In this document: positions 48,538-60,099 of the stretch, one piece after another
Layout of the letters: each line of letters starts with the position of its first letter
How positions within the stretch are numbered: position 1 is the stretch's first letter
NCBI GenBank assembly: GCA_018873245.2
Contig: JAEMBT020000005.1
Coordinates: forward strand, 9,348,001-9,412,000
DNA: 64,000 nt
Source: Archegozetes longisetosus
Taxonomy: Eukaryota > Arthropoda > Arachnida > Sarcoptiformes > Trhypochthoniidae
Direction of reading: 5' to 3'
Made by a program: the position numbers and the translations under genes
Notes under the pieces: generated by a model
Databases searched by the model: none
The model's input: only the letters and a program-made list of their open reading frames with translations
What the model was told of the DNA's origin: nothing

Positions 48538-49289
48538 TAGAGCTGTGCGGACCCGGTTACCATGAACTAATCGGTTTCTCGGTTATTGTTACTTCAAAGT
48601 ACTCGATTATTCAGCTACTTTTACGGCTACTTTTCAGAAATTGATTTATTAAGACTAAAGCTACAAAAATAACTAATTAAATGATATAATAGAGTATTAC
48701 TTAAAGGTTACAAATTTAACAGAACTTGTTAGAATTAATCTTATTCATAATAATTAAGAACTCTTAGAATCAGATACAGAAATAGTAATATTCGACAGAA
48801 TGTTCTTGAATAGTATAGAAATAACTTCTTTAAATTTTATAAATTACAGCAAATAAGTCAAATCATTTCAGCCATATTTCCACCAAAATTTGTTCTTCGA
48901 TCACTTATTATCTGACCCATTTTAGAAAATAAGTGTTCACATGGAATTGAATTACCAGTGACACAAAGATTGCTGAACTAATTCTGATATTAATGGAAAA
49001 CATTTACAGTTTATACTCCACAACTCTATTCAATCGGTTCCTTATCTGAATTCAAATAAGATTTCATTTCTTGTGATGCTTTGGCTAATGGTATTTGTAA
49101 AGATGAGACAGAACTAATATTAGTATTTTGATATCGATATCAATTAATCGCTTAAACAAAATTAGTAAACCAATAGTAACAATGGAAAAATCTTAAAGAG
49201 CAACCGAAAAAGTAACTGTATGCAGAACCGCGTCACCAGTAACTTGTTAATTTATTAAGTATCTGAGTAACCGGATTCGCACAACTCTT
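48538..49289. mobile_element. hAT element remnant with 8-bp target duplication
   Basis: 752 bp with ends TAGAGCTGTGCGGACCCGGT (left) and, on the minus strand, AAGAGTTGTGCGAATCCGGT (right). Flanked by GTCTTAAT (48530-48537) and GTCTTAGT (49290-49297), 7 of 8 identical, as expected of hAT. It holds a short piece of hAT transposase on the minus strand (48858-48977), so it is an internally deleted copy of a once-complete element. Ends differ from the GGTGACC family. Confidence 0.8.
48858..48977 (-). pseudogene. hAT transposase C-terminal fragment
   Basis: A 39-codon minus-strand frame inside the hAT element, with IPCEHLFSKMGQIISDRRTN. This is the family's conserved dimerisation block (S/C-E-R/H-L-F-S-K-x-G-x-I-I-S-x-R-R-x-x). 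TAG lies just upstream and TGA ends it; the rest of the transposase is gone. Confidence 0.7.
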
Positions 49290-49381
49290 GTCTTAGTTGA
49301 CTATCTTTCACATAAAATAATATTATGTTCTGCAGTTATTGATTTTTCTCATTGAATCATAAAATATTGGTTTAAGATATA

Positions 49382-49470
49382 TACTAAATTTAATATACAT
49401 ATTAACGTGCGCGCGTGCACACACACACACGCATAGACATATGTTTATTAAGTATATTAAATTTAGTAAT
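49382..49470. repeat. inverted repeat around a GC/CA dinucleotide tract
   Basis: ACTAAATTTAATATAC-type arms (about 49382-49405 and 49446-49470) flank GTGCGCGCGTGCACACACAC at the centre. Alternating purine-pyrimidine tracts of this kind can adopt Z-DNA. Confidence 0.6.
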
Positions 49471-49480
49471 ATACTTACGA

Positions 49481-50230
49481 GGGAGGTTCGGGACTATGTA
49501 ATGACCGATTTCAAAAATATTTTTATGATATGAATTTCATGTCATATGATGTTCGAAAAGACATAGAAGGCTGACCACCAGACACTTTGAATTATTATCA
49601 TTAAAAAAGTGGTTTTCTATGGCTAATTGTTATTGATTCCTGTGTATTCTTGCATAGAAAATATGGGCCTTTGTTGTGTTAAATACCTGATTGAATAACA
49701 ATGATATCATTAATAAAGAAAAACTTCCGATGATTTTGAAATCATTTTAACAAAAAAGATAATCCGAAAATTTCATGTTTTGGATCGTTTTTAGTGAATT
49801 TTTTCACTATCACTAACTTTTTAGCTTAAATTCCTATTATAAGGTCAAAATGGCTAGTTTACTTTAGAAATTGAATGGATTTTCTATTCATTCAAATATT
49901 GTATAATAAAATATTCTTAATATTCTTAACATCCATTGTTGTTAGAAATATCTCTGTTCATAATTAAGTTAAAAATTGACTTAACTTTCAATTTATATGA
50001 ATTTACAATAAGTGTTGATATGTTTTCTCATTGTTAAATAGTAAAAAATCAAATAAAATATGTTAATAACTATGGTATTCATGCATTGAAAATCTACTTT
50101 TTGAATGATCATAATTTCTAAGTGTCTGGCGGTCAGCCTTCTTTGCATGCCTTTTCGAACATCGTAAGACATAAAATTCATACCATAAAAATATTTTTGA
50201 GATCGATCATTATATAGTTCCAAACCTCCC
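49481..50230. mobile_element. 750-bp TIR element, ~150-bp inverted arms
   Basis: Ends GGGAGGTTCGGGACTATGTA (left) and GGGAGGTTTGGAACTATATA (right, minus strand); arms remain similar for ~150 bp (CAAAAATATTTTTATG, GATGTTCGAAAAG, GCCAGACACTT-type blocks). Ends with TA just outside suggest, but do not prove, Tc1/mariner. No transposase; the minus-strand frame at 49993-50223 is just the right arm. Confidence 0.75.
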
Positions 50231-50499
50231 TTATCAGATATACTGTAAAATTCAAAAGTAAAATTAAACTCTTAGTTATATACTTTTGTATATAACAAAG
50301 ATTTTCAATTAAAAACTTTAATATAGCTAGGTTTCCTATCTGAAGGTTTTATCTAATATGCAGTATTAAACTATTTGTTCATAATGTTAATATAATGACA
50401 ATATATAGTCCACACAGTCGAATAGTTTAAATGATGTACAGTGAAGTACAGAATAAGAAAAAATAATTTTCCCGTAGCGTAGAACAGAAACTATTATAG

Positions 50500-50972
50500 C
50501 TAGAGCAAAATCGGTTGAATATTCTGATTCTTCGTTAAAAAATACATTAAAAAGAGTTTATTTTAATGGTCTACCACATTCACGAAAATTTGAATAACAT
50601 TCTTGTCCACTTTTATTCCAATTGTCTGTTACCAATCGCTCACTTCTTAATTTGTTTGCAATCCATTTCGGGTTATAAATTGAGCCCCGTTTTTCTCGCC
50701 TCTCGAAAAGCAAGGCTTTTGATTCTATCGATGAATCTTTGCTCATTCGAATCATTAATCAATCCAGCCATTAATTGTCAAATTTTTTTCAAGTGATATC
50801 AATGAAAATAGTATGAAAAAGCTATTAAAAACAGATTGTATTAAAATTTGTTGGTTTACTAACAAAATATCGTTCGTTAACAACGTTACACGTTTATTAA
50901 GTTTTTAAATATAAACTTTTTTTAATGTATTTTTTAACGTAAAATCAGAATATCCAACCGATTTTGCTCTAG
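50500..50972. mobile_element. 473-bp MITE with ~75-bp inverted ends
   Basis: Ends CTAGAGCAAAATCGGTTGAA (left) and CTAGAGCAAAATCGGTTGGA (right, minus strand), continuing TATTCTGAT and GTTAAAAAATACATTAAAAA. Overlapping frames on both strands inside are by-products. Target site unclear. Confidence 0.8.
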
Positions 50973-50979
50973 ACTACGA

Positions 50980-51612
50980 GATCATTTCTTCTTACTATGT
51001 ATATATTTTAAGTAAAGTTTGACTTTAGTTTTGAGTTTGATAGCATATAAGAAAAATTCTCTGCAAAAAATTTGGAGTTACATTTATTAGAAAAATCGCG
51101 AAGAGCTCGTAATAAAACAGAGCTCGATTAAATTAGATATCATCTGTTATTGATTAAACTTATTATAACGACATATATATGCTTTTATAGATTAATCTTC
51201 ATGTTGAAGTTAAATATTTGTTTAAATATAAGCTTCACTTTCATATTATTTTCTAATTTATTCAAATTCGTGTAGATCACAAAATTTACTTCTGTTTATC
51301 TAGCCTTTGCAATAACTTCTTGCATTTGAATCCTGCTGACGATTATGAGATTCAAAATTACAAAGAGTTCAAAAAATAACTCATGCTGAATCTAGATCAA
51401 ATATTTTTTGAGAAGTCTCAAAGTAGAGTATCAGGCGATCAAAATCCCCGACATATGCTTTTTAGTGATAAGTTAATCCTCAACGCTGATTTCAAAATCA
51501 CTTTTTTATTCCAATTACATTGTGTAATATTTATAAATTCTGTTTATAAGACTTGAGAAAAGAGAACTTACACATTTTTTTGTAGAGAAACTCTAGAACA
51601 CTAGAAAAATAA

Positions 51613-51679
<67 letters not shown>

Positions 51680-52185
51680 GAAGAATATTGTTCGTTTTAC
51701 GAGACGAATAGTACCACTATCATATATTTCTAAGCCTATGTCGAAACAACGGGAGCTCAAGATGTTTTGCAATAGTTTCAATCAAGATCTCTACTGAACC
51801 AATTATTTAATTCTATCCATTGAATAAAGGAAATATGTGATTCACTGATTGCTTTACACTCTGTAGTCTGATATGTGCTCTCCTGTTTCATTGAACAAGA
51901 CTCACAGTATGATTGTACAGGTGACGCATGAAACTTATATAATACCAGTACTAGCTTTTAAGGATTCAAATTTTTTTACGGTGTAAATAATATAATTATT
52001 TTTTATTCAATGATAGTCTGAGATTCGAGCTGAATTCGAAAAGTTATAGAGAACATCATAGCTCGAAATAACATTCTTCAGTCAGATCTCGAACATACTT
52101 TAATGAACGAAGTGATTAATTAAATATTTACATATAAAGATTAAAAAGTTCAGAAGTTAGAAAATATCGATCTAAAATTTATCAT
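50980..52185. other. intergenic, microsatellite only
   Basis: No gene seen. The only distinct feature is the CT tract at 51617-51677; a minus-strand frame there merely translates it as Arg-Glu repeats. Confidence 0.5.
51617..51677 (+). repeat. (CT)30 microsatellite
   Basis: Sixty-one bases of uninterrupted CT repeat, bordered by GAAA on the left and AGG on the right. Likely polymorphic in length. Confidence 0.95.
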
Positions 52186-52191
52186 AACATA

Positions 52192-52559
52192 TCAATCAAT
52201 AAGTTCGTAACCCATACATACTTTCTGATATATTTAAATACTGATTTTTATACCAATAATAGTGGTATGCTTTATAAGATTGCATGCCAGAAATTAGTTG
52301 GTTTCGCTGAAAGATAAAAAATTGGATAACTTTTTCATGTCAAAAAACCATAAGAAACTCTTAAGAAAATTTTTTTCTTTTACTATTGAGTCAATATGTT
52401 GATACTGCTTCTTTAGCAGTTTATAATTTTATTACTACTATGAGAAATCAATCAATATTTAATATGAGATCTGAGATATGAGACACGGCTCTATTATCAC
52501 TATCAAAATCAGCATTCAAAAATATCAGAAAGGTGTTAGGATACGAACTTATTGACTAA
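52192..52559 (+). mobile_element. 368-bp MITE, copy 2 of a pair
   Basis: Same family, length and orientation as 22332-22696, with inverted ends TCAATCAATAAGTTCG and TTAGTCAATAAGTTCG. The two copies differ by scattered substitutions and small gaps. Confidence 0.75.
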
Positions 52560-52863
52560 CCTTTATATAGAGTAATCAATTTTGAAGTTTTTCTAAAAAG
52601 GAGTAGGAGTAGTCTTGCCGTTTGTAGTGTAGAGTACTGCTCCTATGATTCTATATCTAATGAAACCGATACTTAGCTTATCACTAAAAACAAATTACGT
52701 TTTAAAATTAACACTTTGATAACATTAAAGTAATGCTAGGGTAAAGTATTATTAACAGTTTTTAAATTGCAATTTATGTATACAAATTATAGCCTATATC
52801 TATATCTACCCACCGTTTTAAAAATAACTTCAGAATTGCACTAACGAGATGAAGAGGACTGTG

Positions 52864-53043
52864 CTATTCTATAGCAGTCGACTCATTTGGATCTAAAATT
52901 TTGACGAATTCACAAAAATTGTTGAGAAATTTTGCATAATATCCGACTAAATCGGTCCAAAGACCCCAAGGGGTGCGGACTGGTTCGGGCGGGAGTGGAA
53001 TATCGGGAAACATATTATTAAACAAACCGCGTCTCTCGTTCGA
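52864..53043 (-). pseudogene. transposase fragment, hAT-type LPPEPV...W block
   Basis: A 59-codon minus-strand frame with FPDIPLPPEPVRTPWGLWTD followed by VGYYAKFLNNFCEFVKILD. This matches a block seen in hAT-derived transposases and their domesticated relatives (form: P-L-P-P-x-P-V-x-T-R-W-G-T-W, then Y-Y, then F-x-x-V-K). The frame stops at TAG (52864-52866), possibly by a point change, since the following codons still look coding. Base composition is richer in GC than the surroundings. No terminal repeats found. Confidence 0.5.
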
Positions 53044-53049
53044 CTTTAC

Positions 53050-54600
53050 AATTATTTTCTTTCAATTACTCAGCAATTCATTAACATTTTGATAAAAACT
53101 TAACAAATCTTGATTGATAAATATTGCCGAGAGGACTATGACGTTATCCTAAAAGAAAAGTTTAGCTCGATTTTAAACTATAAAACTGTTATTCATTATA
53201 GAAGACTCGAAGTGTTTTACTCAACAATTTGTGTGTTAAGTTCAAGCGAACACAAGTACTATGTCAAAGATTCATGAAAATCGTCAATAAAGGCTAAAGT
53301 TGAATGATCAATAACAAAAATTAAAAATTAGGTATTCTTAGATTTGTTCAGATGTTACTTGAATTGAAAATAAATTAGAAAAATGCAAATAAAATATACA
53401 AGTAAATCATCCTACTAATAGATGGATGAAGTGAAGATTACTCATTTTATTTAGAAATAACAAGTGTTTTGTCTATACATCTTTAGTCATAAATACGATA
53501 ACATCGAAATTATCACCAAATCTTTCAGCTTTTAGACATTGATAGCTAACGTGATAGTTTATGTTTCGAAAATGATAAAAAATGAAAAATTATACAATTT
53601 CGCTAAACCTGTAAACATTTAAAATTTTCTATTGAAGTTGATTGAAACTCTGGCAGCATGAAAGGTATATTTATAGCAAAATGAATCTAAGAACTAATTT
53701 AGTTGAAATATGAAAATCAGTTTTTTGTGCAAATTATAAATATTAGAATTAATTTTGGTAAAACTTAATTATTGTAGATCAGTGATGTCTAAATCTTTTC
53801 CTCCACGGGCTGTTTTCTATTAGAAAATTATGGTGACGAATTATAGTGTTAAAGCAAGAACCTCCTAATTGAGATTGAAACTTGACAGAGATCACAAATA
53901 AAGAATCCCAGTGAGAAAACTCAAATCCAATTTTAGATAAAAAATGTCATTTCTGATCTTTTAAATAACCGATTCTAAAAAACTCGAAGTTATATATTTT
54001 CAAAATATCTTAATAAAATATGCCAATTTTTAATTTTTCGGGTCTTTTATAGCCGGAAATTTCAGCTTAGAAGGGCCGCGCTTGGCCCACTGACAGCAGT
54101 CTGTGTAATAAACTAATTTTCGTTAAAGCAAATACAATTTGATGCCAAATGACCCAAAGATATTAAGAAGATATGACACTAGTAAACTAATTAATTCTAT
54201 GGTAATTATCTTTATTGGCGAGCTTTTGTTTGATGTTATTATTTTATTTTATGCTTAAAACAGATTGAAGTAAACCTCTAACAATTGCATACACAATGAT
54301 TTTATGTACGACTAAAAAAGTTATTTTTTTGACACTAAATTTGAGCGATATATAATTATAGGCAAAGTAATTTTGACGCCTCATTGAGGAAAAACCTGAA
54401 CTTGACCTAAAAGCTTATTGAAAACGCCTTTTTATGTTGGAACGCATGAACTCCTGCACAAAGACTTCCTATTTTTCTGCATAAAAATTTAAAGTTCAAG
54501 ATGTTTATTAGTCTATTTTCATGTTTCCCTACATAACAGTTTATCAACTTTAAGCTCAAGAGTTTCATACGTACTAGAAGTAAATATATTTATTAACTAT
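53050..54600. other. intergenic, no gene seen
   Basis: AT-rich; no coding region, RNA gene or paired element ends recognised. Confidence 0.45.
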
Positions 54601-54623
54601 TTTTGGTGCAAAAAAGTTCAAAT

Positions 54624-55176
54624 ATGAAACATTATATATTTCTAATAGTTTTTATTACAGTCTTAACTTATGGTAAGTTTTTAAAGTCCTTTTTTCTACT
54701 CGTGAAGAATTTTTTGAAACTAAAAATTTTGAAAATAATTTTTATTTCTCATAACTATTGTTAAAGCGAGAACTCAATCATCAATCGGATACTCGATTAG
54801 TTTTAGAAATACTAAAAATGCAATCAAAGACTGTATAAAAACTTGTCGTAGAGTTTTATTTCGTGGCGACCGAGACCTAAACTATTGTGTAGAAGGATGT
54901 CGTATCAAAACTTATAAACGAATCTATGATTGCGTTCATGAGCAATGCAATGATAGGGGAAATGGCATTCCATTGAAGTTCACTCGCGAACAATACCATC
55001 AATGCGTTTATTTATGTAAAGTTAGGCCTAGATCTCGGTCAACAAGTACTACAACAACAGCAACTACTACTACTACTACAGAAAAAATGCATTTCATTCC
55101 TGTTGAATATCACTTTGCTAATGCTAATAAAAATGTTAAGGAAGATGTGATTAGCGATAATTCACTCAATCATTGA
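54624..55176 (+). CDS. secreted protein with repeated Cys-x3/4-Cys pairs
   Basis: Two exons, 54624-54672 and 54767-55176, across a 94-bp GTAAGT/AG intron; 152 residues. Exon 1 is almost exactly a signal peptide (MKHYIFLIVFITVLTYG). The mature part carries four Cys pairs in spaced order: CIKTC, CVEGC, CVHEQC and CVYLC. Regular Cys-x3-Cys pairs usually lie one turn apart on helices, which suggests a disulfide-linked helical bundle. A Thr tract follows (TTTTATTTTTT, possible O-glycosylation), then a charged tail. I do not recognise the family. Alternatives are a salivary effector or a lineage-specific secreted factor. AATAAA at 55318-55323. Confidence 0.7.
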
Positions 55177-55329
55177 TGACAAATTTTTCAATCATTAATT
55201 TTATTTTTCATGAAAAATCTTTTATTCGAAAAATTATGTATTAATGTATTTTATATAATATTGATAACAAACGTGCATATAAATGTAATCATTAATTAAA
55301 ATAATGTCTGAAAACCTAATAAATTTTAC

Positions 55330-56190
55330 TAACTGCTCAATATTGGATTTCATATTGATTTATAAAGACTTTTCAACTAGAGCTTTTATACAAATTAAAC
55401 TTTAGAGTTTAGAGTTTAAATTAAACTCCTATTGGAGAGATATTTCATTTTGTTATACCAATAATGCCCATAAAGCTACTCGTGAACCAGATTCAGCCTC
55501 TGACATGAAAATTATCGGTTTACGAATATTTCTTATTGAGATTTAAATGAACTCTCACTTTATTAGAACAGTCCTTGAAGATGAGTTCATTGTATCTTCT
55601 TTCCAATTTTTAAGAGCTATTTAAGAGTATTTTTCTTTAAAATTGAATCTTTAGCACAGGAGCTGGCTCACGAATCTCAAAATCTATGGTTTCTTGGTCC
55701 TAGTGTTGTGAAATTTTGAAAATCACTTATCTATACATATATATATGACGAAATGTTAAACTCCACGCTAAAACACCAAAGACTCCTATTTAGGGATAAT
55801 AAAAATTTTATTCTAAATGTAACTCAAAATCGAAGTCCTATTTATCTATTAAATATTGATGTATACTCACCTTTATAAGTCATAAAATATGTTTCAAAGT
55901 AATTGGAACAATGAGTGAAACGAGGGCCTAACGCACTATAGTAAACAAGTGAGAAAAATGCATCTGTGTTACATCGTTTTCAACTGTGTTGTCGGTGATT
56001 AATAGTTAGAATTATTTTTGGTCTTTTCAATTTTTTATTAGAAAACATGAAAATATAGACAAAACGACATAACTTTGAAATTAGAATTTGCACATTCAAT
56101 AACGTTGAGACCTTAGGATTTATTTGTGATGTTCTATGTTTGGTCTCTGAGAGCCGACTCCCCGAAAAATACAAGACTTTATTCATATAA
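55330..56190. other. intergenic, no gene seen
   Basis: AT-rich; nothing recognised. The minus-strand frame at 55980-56186 has no support. Confidence 0.45.
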
Positions 56191-56199
56191 AATCTTTAT

Positions 56200-56325
56200 A
56201 TAGAGCTTATTTCCTAAAGGGCTTAAGTGACTATATTATAGACCCGTTACTTTGAGCGTCCACTATGATCTTTACGGAACTCTATAATATAGACACTTAA
56301 GCCCTTTTGGAAATAAGCTCTTCAT
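56200..56325. mobile_element. ~125-bp palindromic MITE
   Basis: Arms of ~45 bases: GAGCTTATTTCC with AAAGGGCTTAAGTG and CTATATTATAG, mirrored at 56275-56325. The 30-base centre is unrelated. Boundaries approximate. Confidence 0.7.
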
Positions 56326-56786
56326 ATAGTTAAATATGCTATAGTTTATGTGATGTCTTATAAAAATAATATAAATAAGTCATGTGACATTAAAAAAACA
56401 AAAGTACTAAATAATTTGCTATTAGTTTGAATGTACTTTCCATGAAATATGAAAAATCTCGATTCAAATTACTTAAGGCCGTAACATTGAATTATCGTTT
56501 AAAAACTGTTATAAGGCAAGTACTATACAATACTCTCTAAAACTCATCTCCAAAAGTTTCACTACAGTCTGATAGTCAAAATTAATTGTATAAAAATTAA
56601 TTGCAGAAGACTCTCAGTTACAACATACATTGATATTTAAAACTTATTTAGAACATGATTTAATCTGATTGAATGAAGTACTAACATGATTCAAGAAAAA
56701 AGTGAGATAACCTCCTATTTCAGAAACTGTTTCAATTATGATTGAAATAAAGTTCTATATAGAAAAATACTGGCTATATTTCTCAG

Positions 56787-57016
56787 GTTCTAGGCGAAAT
56801 TACTACCAGTCTATTGATCTGTCTTTCTATCATCCCTCGGAGCAAAACCAGTGGTATGCATTTTATGGAGAATTTTGGATTTTAATAGTTATTTATCACT
56901 TCATCATAGTAGTGAGCCGAATAACCTTGATTTTTCACTCTTTTATACACATAAACTTAAACATTATGAATGAAAATTTTCTAATTTATGTCCATTTATC
57001 AAGTATTTTATCTTAA
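56787..57016 (+). other. possible orphan exon encoding a membrane segment
   Basis: After a good acceptor (TTTCTCAG) the frame runs 76 codons with SRRNYY, then HPSEQNQWYAFYGEFW and two hydrophobic stretches (ILIVIYHFIIVVSRITLIF). The composition looks coding, and the W-x-x-F-x-x-x-F-W layout is loosely like membrane acyltransferases, but no partner exons were found. It may equally be chance or a gene remnant. Confidence 0.2.
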
Positions 57017-57509
57017 TTAAAATATAAAAGGCTTGGGATATGATAACTACCGTGTATTGTATAACTCGAAGTTGAGAAAATAATTTTTAAAATTGTAGAA
57101 ACGGTTGAAGTTGTTGAACTTCAATTGGCATTGGTTTTGAGAAATCAAGTGATTTCTCAGTATTAATCTTTTTGTTTGTTTGAAATAATCCTTACACTAC
57201 TTAATATTTAACACCACAGACCCTGTACACAAATTTCCATCGTACTTCAAAGTTTTATTTTAGAAGCTCTGGAAATACATTGGGGCATTAAGATCTTAGA
57301 CTCAGAAGAGGGTAAATCAAAAACTATCATTTATAGAAAAAATAAAACACTTCATATTCAAACTTTACAAAATAGTGAGGTAAGTGCATTCAATTGATGG
57401 CTCATGCTGAGTGGTGGCTGAACTGTCAGCGAGATCAAGAATCACAATACTCTTCTCTGGATGATATCAAAGAGTTTTGGGAACAATACTTAGGTCTGTT
57501 GTAAATATT

Positions 57510-58420
57510 CACAGTAAAGATGTGTATAACACCAATGAACTTCTCGTTTGAAAAGATTTGCTTTAAATTCAGTTAAATATATAATGATTAACAATTCAAT
57601 TAGTGTTCCAAAATTAATTTCTTTAATCGGAGAATTTTTTGGAGTAATGAGTTTAATTTATCAAAATAAGTATTGAATTTTCCCCAGGGGGCGTTTGGCT
57701 TTGAAGGCAACTCTTACTTAATCGCAATCAAAACCCAACTACCGAGATTCCAGCCCGATTCAAATACCCGCATCTTTGCATGGTATATGAGAGTACAAAT
57801 AAAGACTCGACTTGATTTCATTTATTTTTATTATTTATTGTTTTATACACACTTTTATGACCTGAAATTGGTTTATATATAGTCGTCACAGGAAGGTAAC
57901 AATAGTGTTTAACAATGTCAATATAGCGCTTAGAGCCGAAGTTATAGTAGAGAATCGAAATTGAACAAAGTTCAAACTCGAATAAAAGCGAACTATTATA
58001 GATAAAGGTCTATGTAGTATATCCCTGCAGCAAGGAGTATGAGGAGAGTAAAAGGACATCTAAATTGATAGGTTTATTGGTATTTCTCTATAGAAATATG
58101 ATCCTAGTCATGTTTCTACTTGCTATGCCAGAAAACATTTGCATACCTGTACTCTACACATCGAGATAATATATTGAAACCAACTTTATCTTGGAAAATT
58201 ATTTGATCAATTTTGGTCATAGTCCTTTCTAACAAAAATATTTTAAGTTTAAAGTCAAAGTGAAGTTGACTCTACAGGGATCAAATACGAAACTATCTGA
58301 GCGTTAATTTTATTTGGTAACATCACAATGAATTGATTACATTTGATAATTTTCGCTCTTTAGGGTTATATTCAGTTTTATAAAATTTGAAATTTAGAAT
58401 CTTTTTAAAATGTTTATAAT
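57510..58420. other. intergenic, no gene firmly supported
   Basis: A slightly GC-richer patch at 57685-57800 contains a frame without recognisable domain. Nothing else seen. Confidence 0.4.
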
Positions 58421-58454
58421 CATTTTATTAACAGAGAAAATCAGGTCATTTTGA

Positions 58455-59276
58455 CTAGAATTTTCGATAAAGACAATAGTCTGTTCCATATACATGAGTT
58501 CGGGCGCATTCATTTTCAGCACATCGCCCTTTACTTTTAGCTCTCGCTCCTCCACCAGTGCATAGGTACAGATGATCGGCTTTGCATCCTACACCATATA
58601 AATAACTAAAATCACCGACTTCGTCCACTTGATTTGCACGACTACCACAGAAACTTCCACCTCCTCCACATCTGCATTCAGCAGGTGGTGGTGGTGGATC
58701 ATCTCTCGTCAAATCCAAACGATCATTCTCCACCAAATCCAATCCATCATTCAAGGTTTGGCATTCTAAAGAGTAATTTTACTGTTTAAATATTTTTATA
58801 TGAACTAAACGTTCAAGAAGGATTCACCATTGATATGACAAAACAAATGTTTGTTTAAATAAATATTATCTCTGTTTTTTAGGAGGCAAAATAATTTAAT
58901 TCTAGTAATTTAAATTTCATTAAAGTTCGAACATATAACTTAACTAGCGTGAATACTGAAATTTGATTGTGATTTAGTTAATTCATTATTAAATAGCTAA
59001 TGATTCATAAATATGAACTTTTTCGATTATGTATGTAATAATTTACACTTATCAAATCAATGAAGATTCTATTAATCAAACCATTATGTACTTTAGTCGA
59101 TAACAATATGTTTGGGACATGATTTGAAACTTTAGAAAATCTTAGATTTTTCAGTCGATGATGATTATATTGAAACTTTATATGAGAAAAAAGAATTCAT
59201 TTCTGAAAATCTACTACATACCAACAATTGTCATCGCAATACCACTTAGCATTAGAACGACGATAATTTTTTCCAT
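58455..59276 (-). CDS. secreted cysteine- and glycine-rich protein
   Basis: Two exons in transcript order, 59276-59222 and 58765-58455, across a 456-bp GTATGT/AG intron; 121 residues. The first exon encodes a signal peptide (MEKIIVVLMLSGIAMTIV). The mature protein has nine cysteines in a spaced pattern: ECQT, a linker with five prolines, ECRCGGGGSFCGSR, VGCK, YLCTGGG, GRCAENEC and YGTDYC. No transmembrane or GPI signal. I do not recognise the family; the odd Cys count leaves one free or used for dimerisation. A strong TATA box lies upstream and AATAAA (minus strand) at 58424-58429, so the gene looks intact and expressed. Possible roles (toxin-like, antimicrobial, cuticular) cannot be separated by sequence alone. 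Confidence 0.75.
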
Positions 59277-59376
59277 TTTCGATGCAGGAAAATTCTATCT
59301 ACTTAACTAGAAATTTCTTTTGTTGAGACTTGTAGAATGATTTCTAAAACGATATCATTTTGAATTTTGCATGCTA

Positions 59377-59384
59377 CTTTTATA
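59377..59384 (-). promoter_or_regulatory. TATA box of the Cys/Gly-rich gene
   Basis: TATAAAAG on the minus strand, about 100 bases before the ATG at 59276, the same motif and a similar distance as in the macin gene. Confidence 0.6.
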
Positions 59385-59521
59385 CTAATTTTTCCTCGAT
59401 AAGCGTAATATTAAGCTTGTTAAATAATTAAATATGACAGAATCCGTGTCTAATTATTTACATCACAGCTTTATCAATTTCCAAGTCTTTTTGAGTATTG
59501 AAGTAATAAAATTGCAAAGTA

Positions 59522-60099
59522 CAGTCAACCCTCCTTATGCCGACACCTCTATAACACGACAACCTCTCAAATTCGACTTTATCTTATTTCCAAAAATATC
59601 TTACGTAGAAGTTTGTATCATAAAAACCTCTTCAATTTGACACCTCCATACTCCGTAATCCGACGATAGTTTTTTCCTTCGATAGTTATCTCCTATTCAT
59701 TAGAACCTTTACAATTCGACACTGAGGTGCCTATTTAATAAACTCGAGATGTGTTTCTTTAGTTCAAATAAATCATTTCTGATGATTAATATATTATACA
59801 TATTTCCTCAACAAAAGCATTCTGAGCTGATTCAAAACGTTGAGAGTATAAAAAGCATGTTAGAAGCCACCGTTGTTAAGAAAAAATGTAAAGCCTGACA
59901 AGTCACTTTGAATAAATTTTTAATTAACAGTTCTTTTAGTTATTTCTAAGTTTCTAAATAATAATAATTAACGCACTTAAAATTATACCTCTTTATTCCG
60001 ACATGTCGAATTAAAGAGGTTTTTCTACAAACCGACAACCTCCATATATCGACTAATAGTGATAGCAAAATATCGTGTCAGATTATAGAGGTTTGACTG
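59522..60099. mobile_element. pogo/Tigger-like MITE with TA target site
   Basis: 578 bp with ends CAGTCAACCCTCCTTATGCC (left) and CAGTCAAACCTCTATAATCT (right, minus strand), the pogo-type terminal form. TA on both sides (59520-59521 and 60100-60101). Subterminal repeats of ACCTCTxxAATTCGAC type recur, including an internal palindrome around CCGACATGTCG (60000). No transposase. Confidence 0.85.

Noticed and set aside
50558..50796. Overlapping frames on both strands
   Set aside because: Both sit inside the MITE at 50500-50972 and lack domain support.
51593..51781. Arg-Glu repeat protein
   Set aside because: Simply a translation of the CT microsatellite.
57397..57504. 35-codon frame with WW and acidic segments, thought of as a retrotransposon gag piece
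   Set aside because: Too short, no zinc knuckle, LTR or neighbouring pol sequence.
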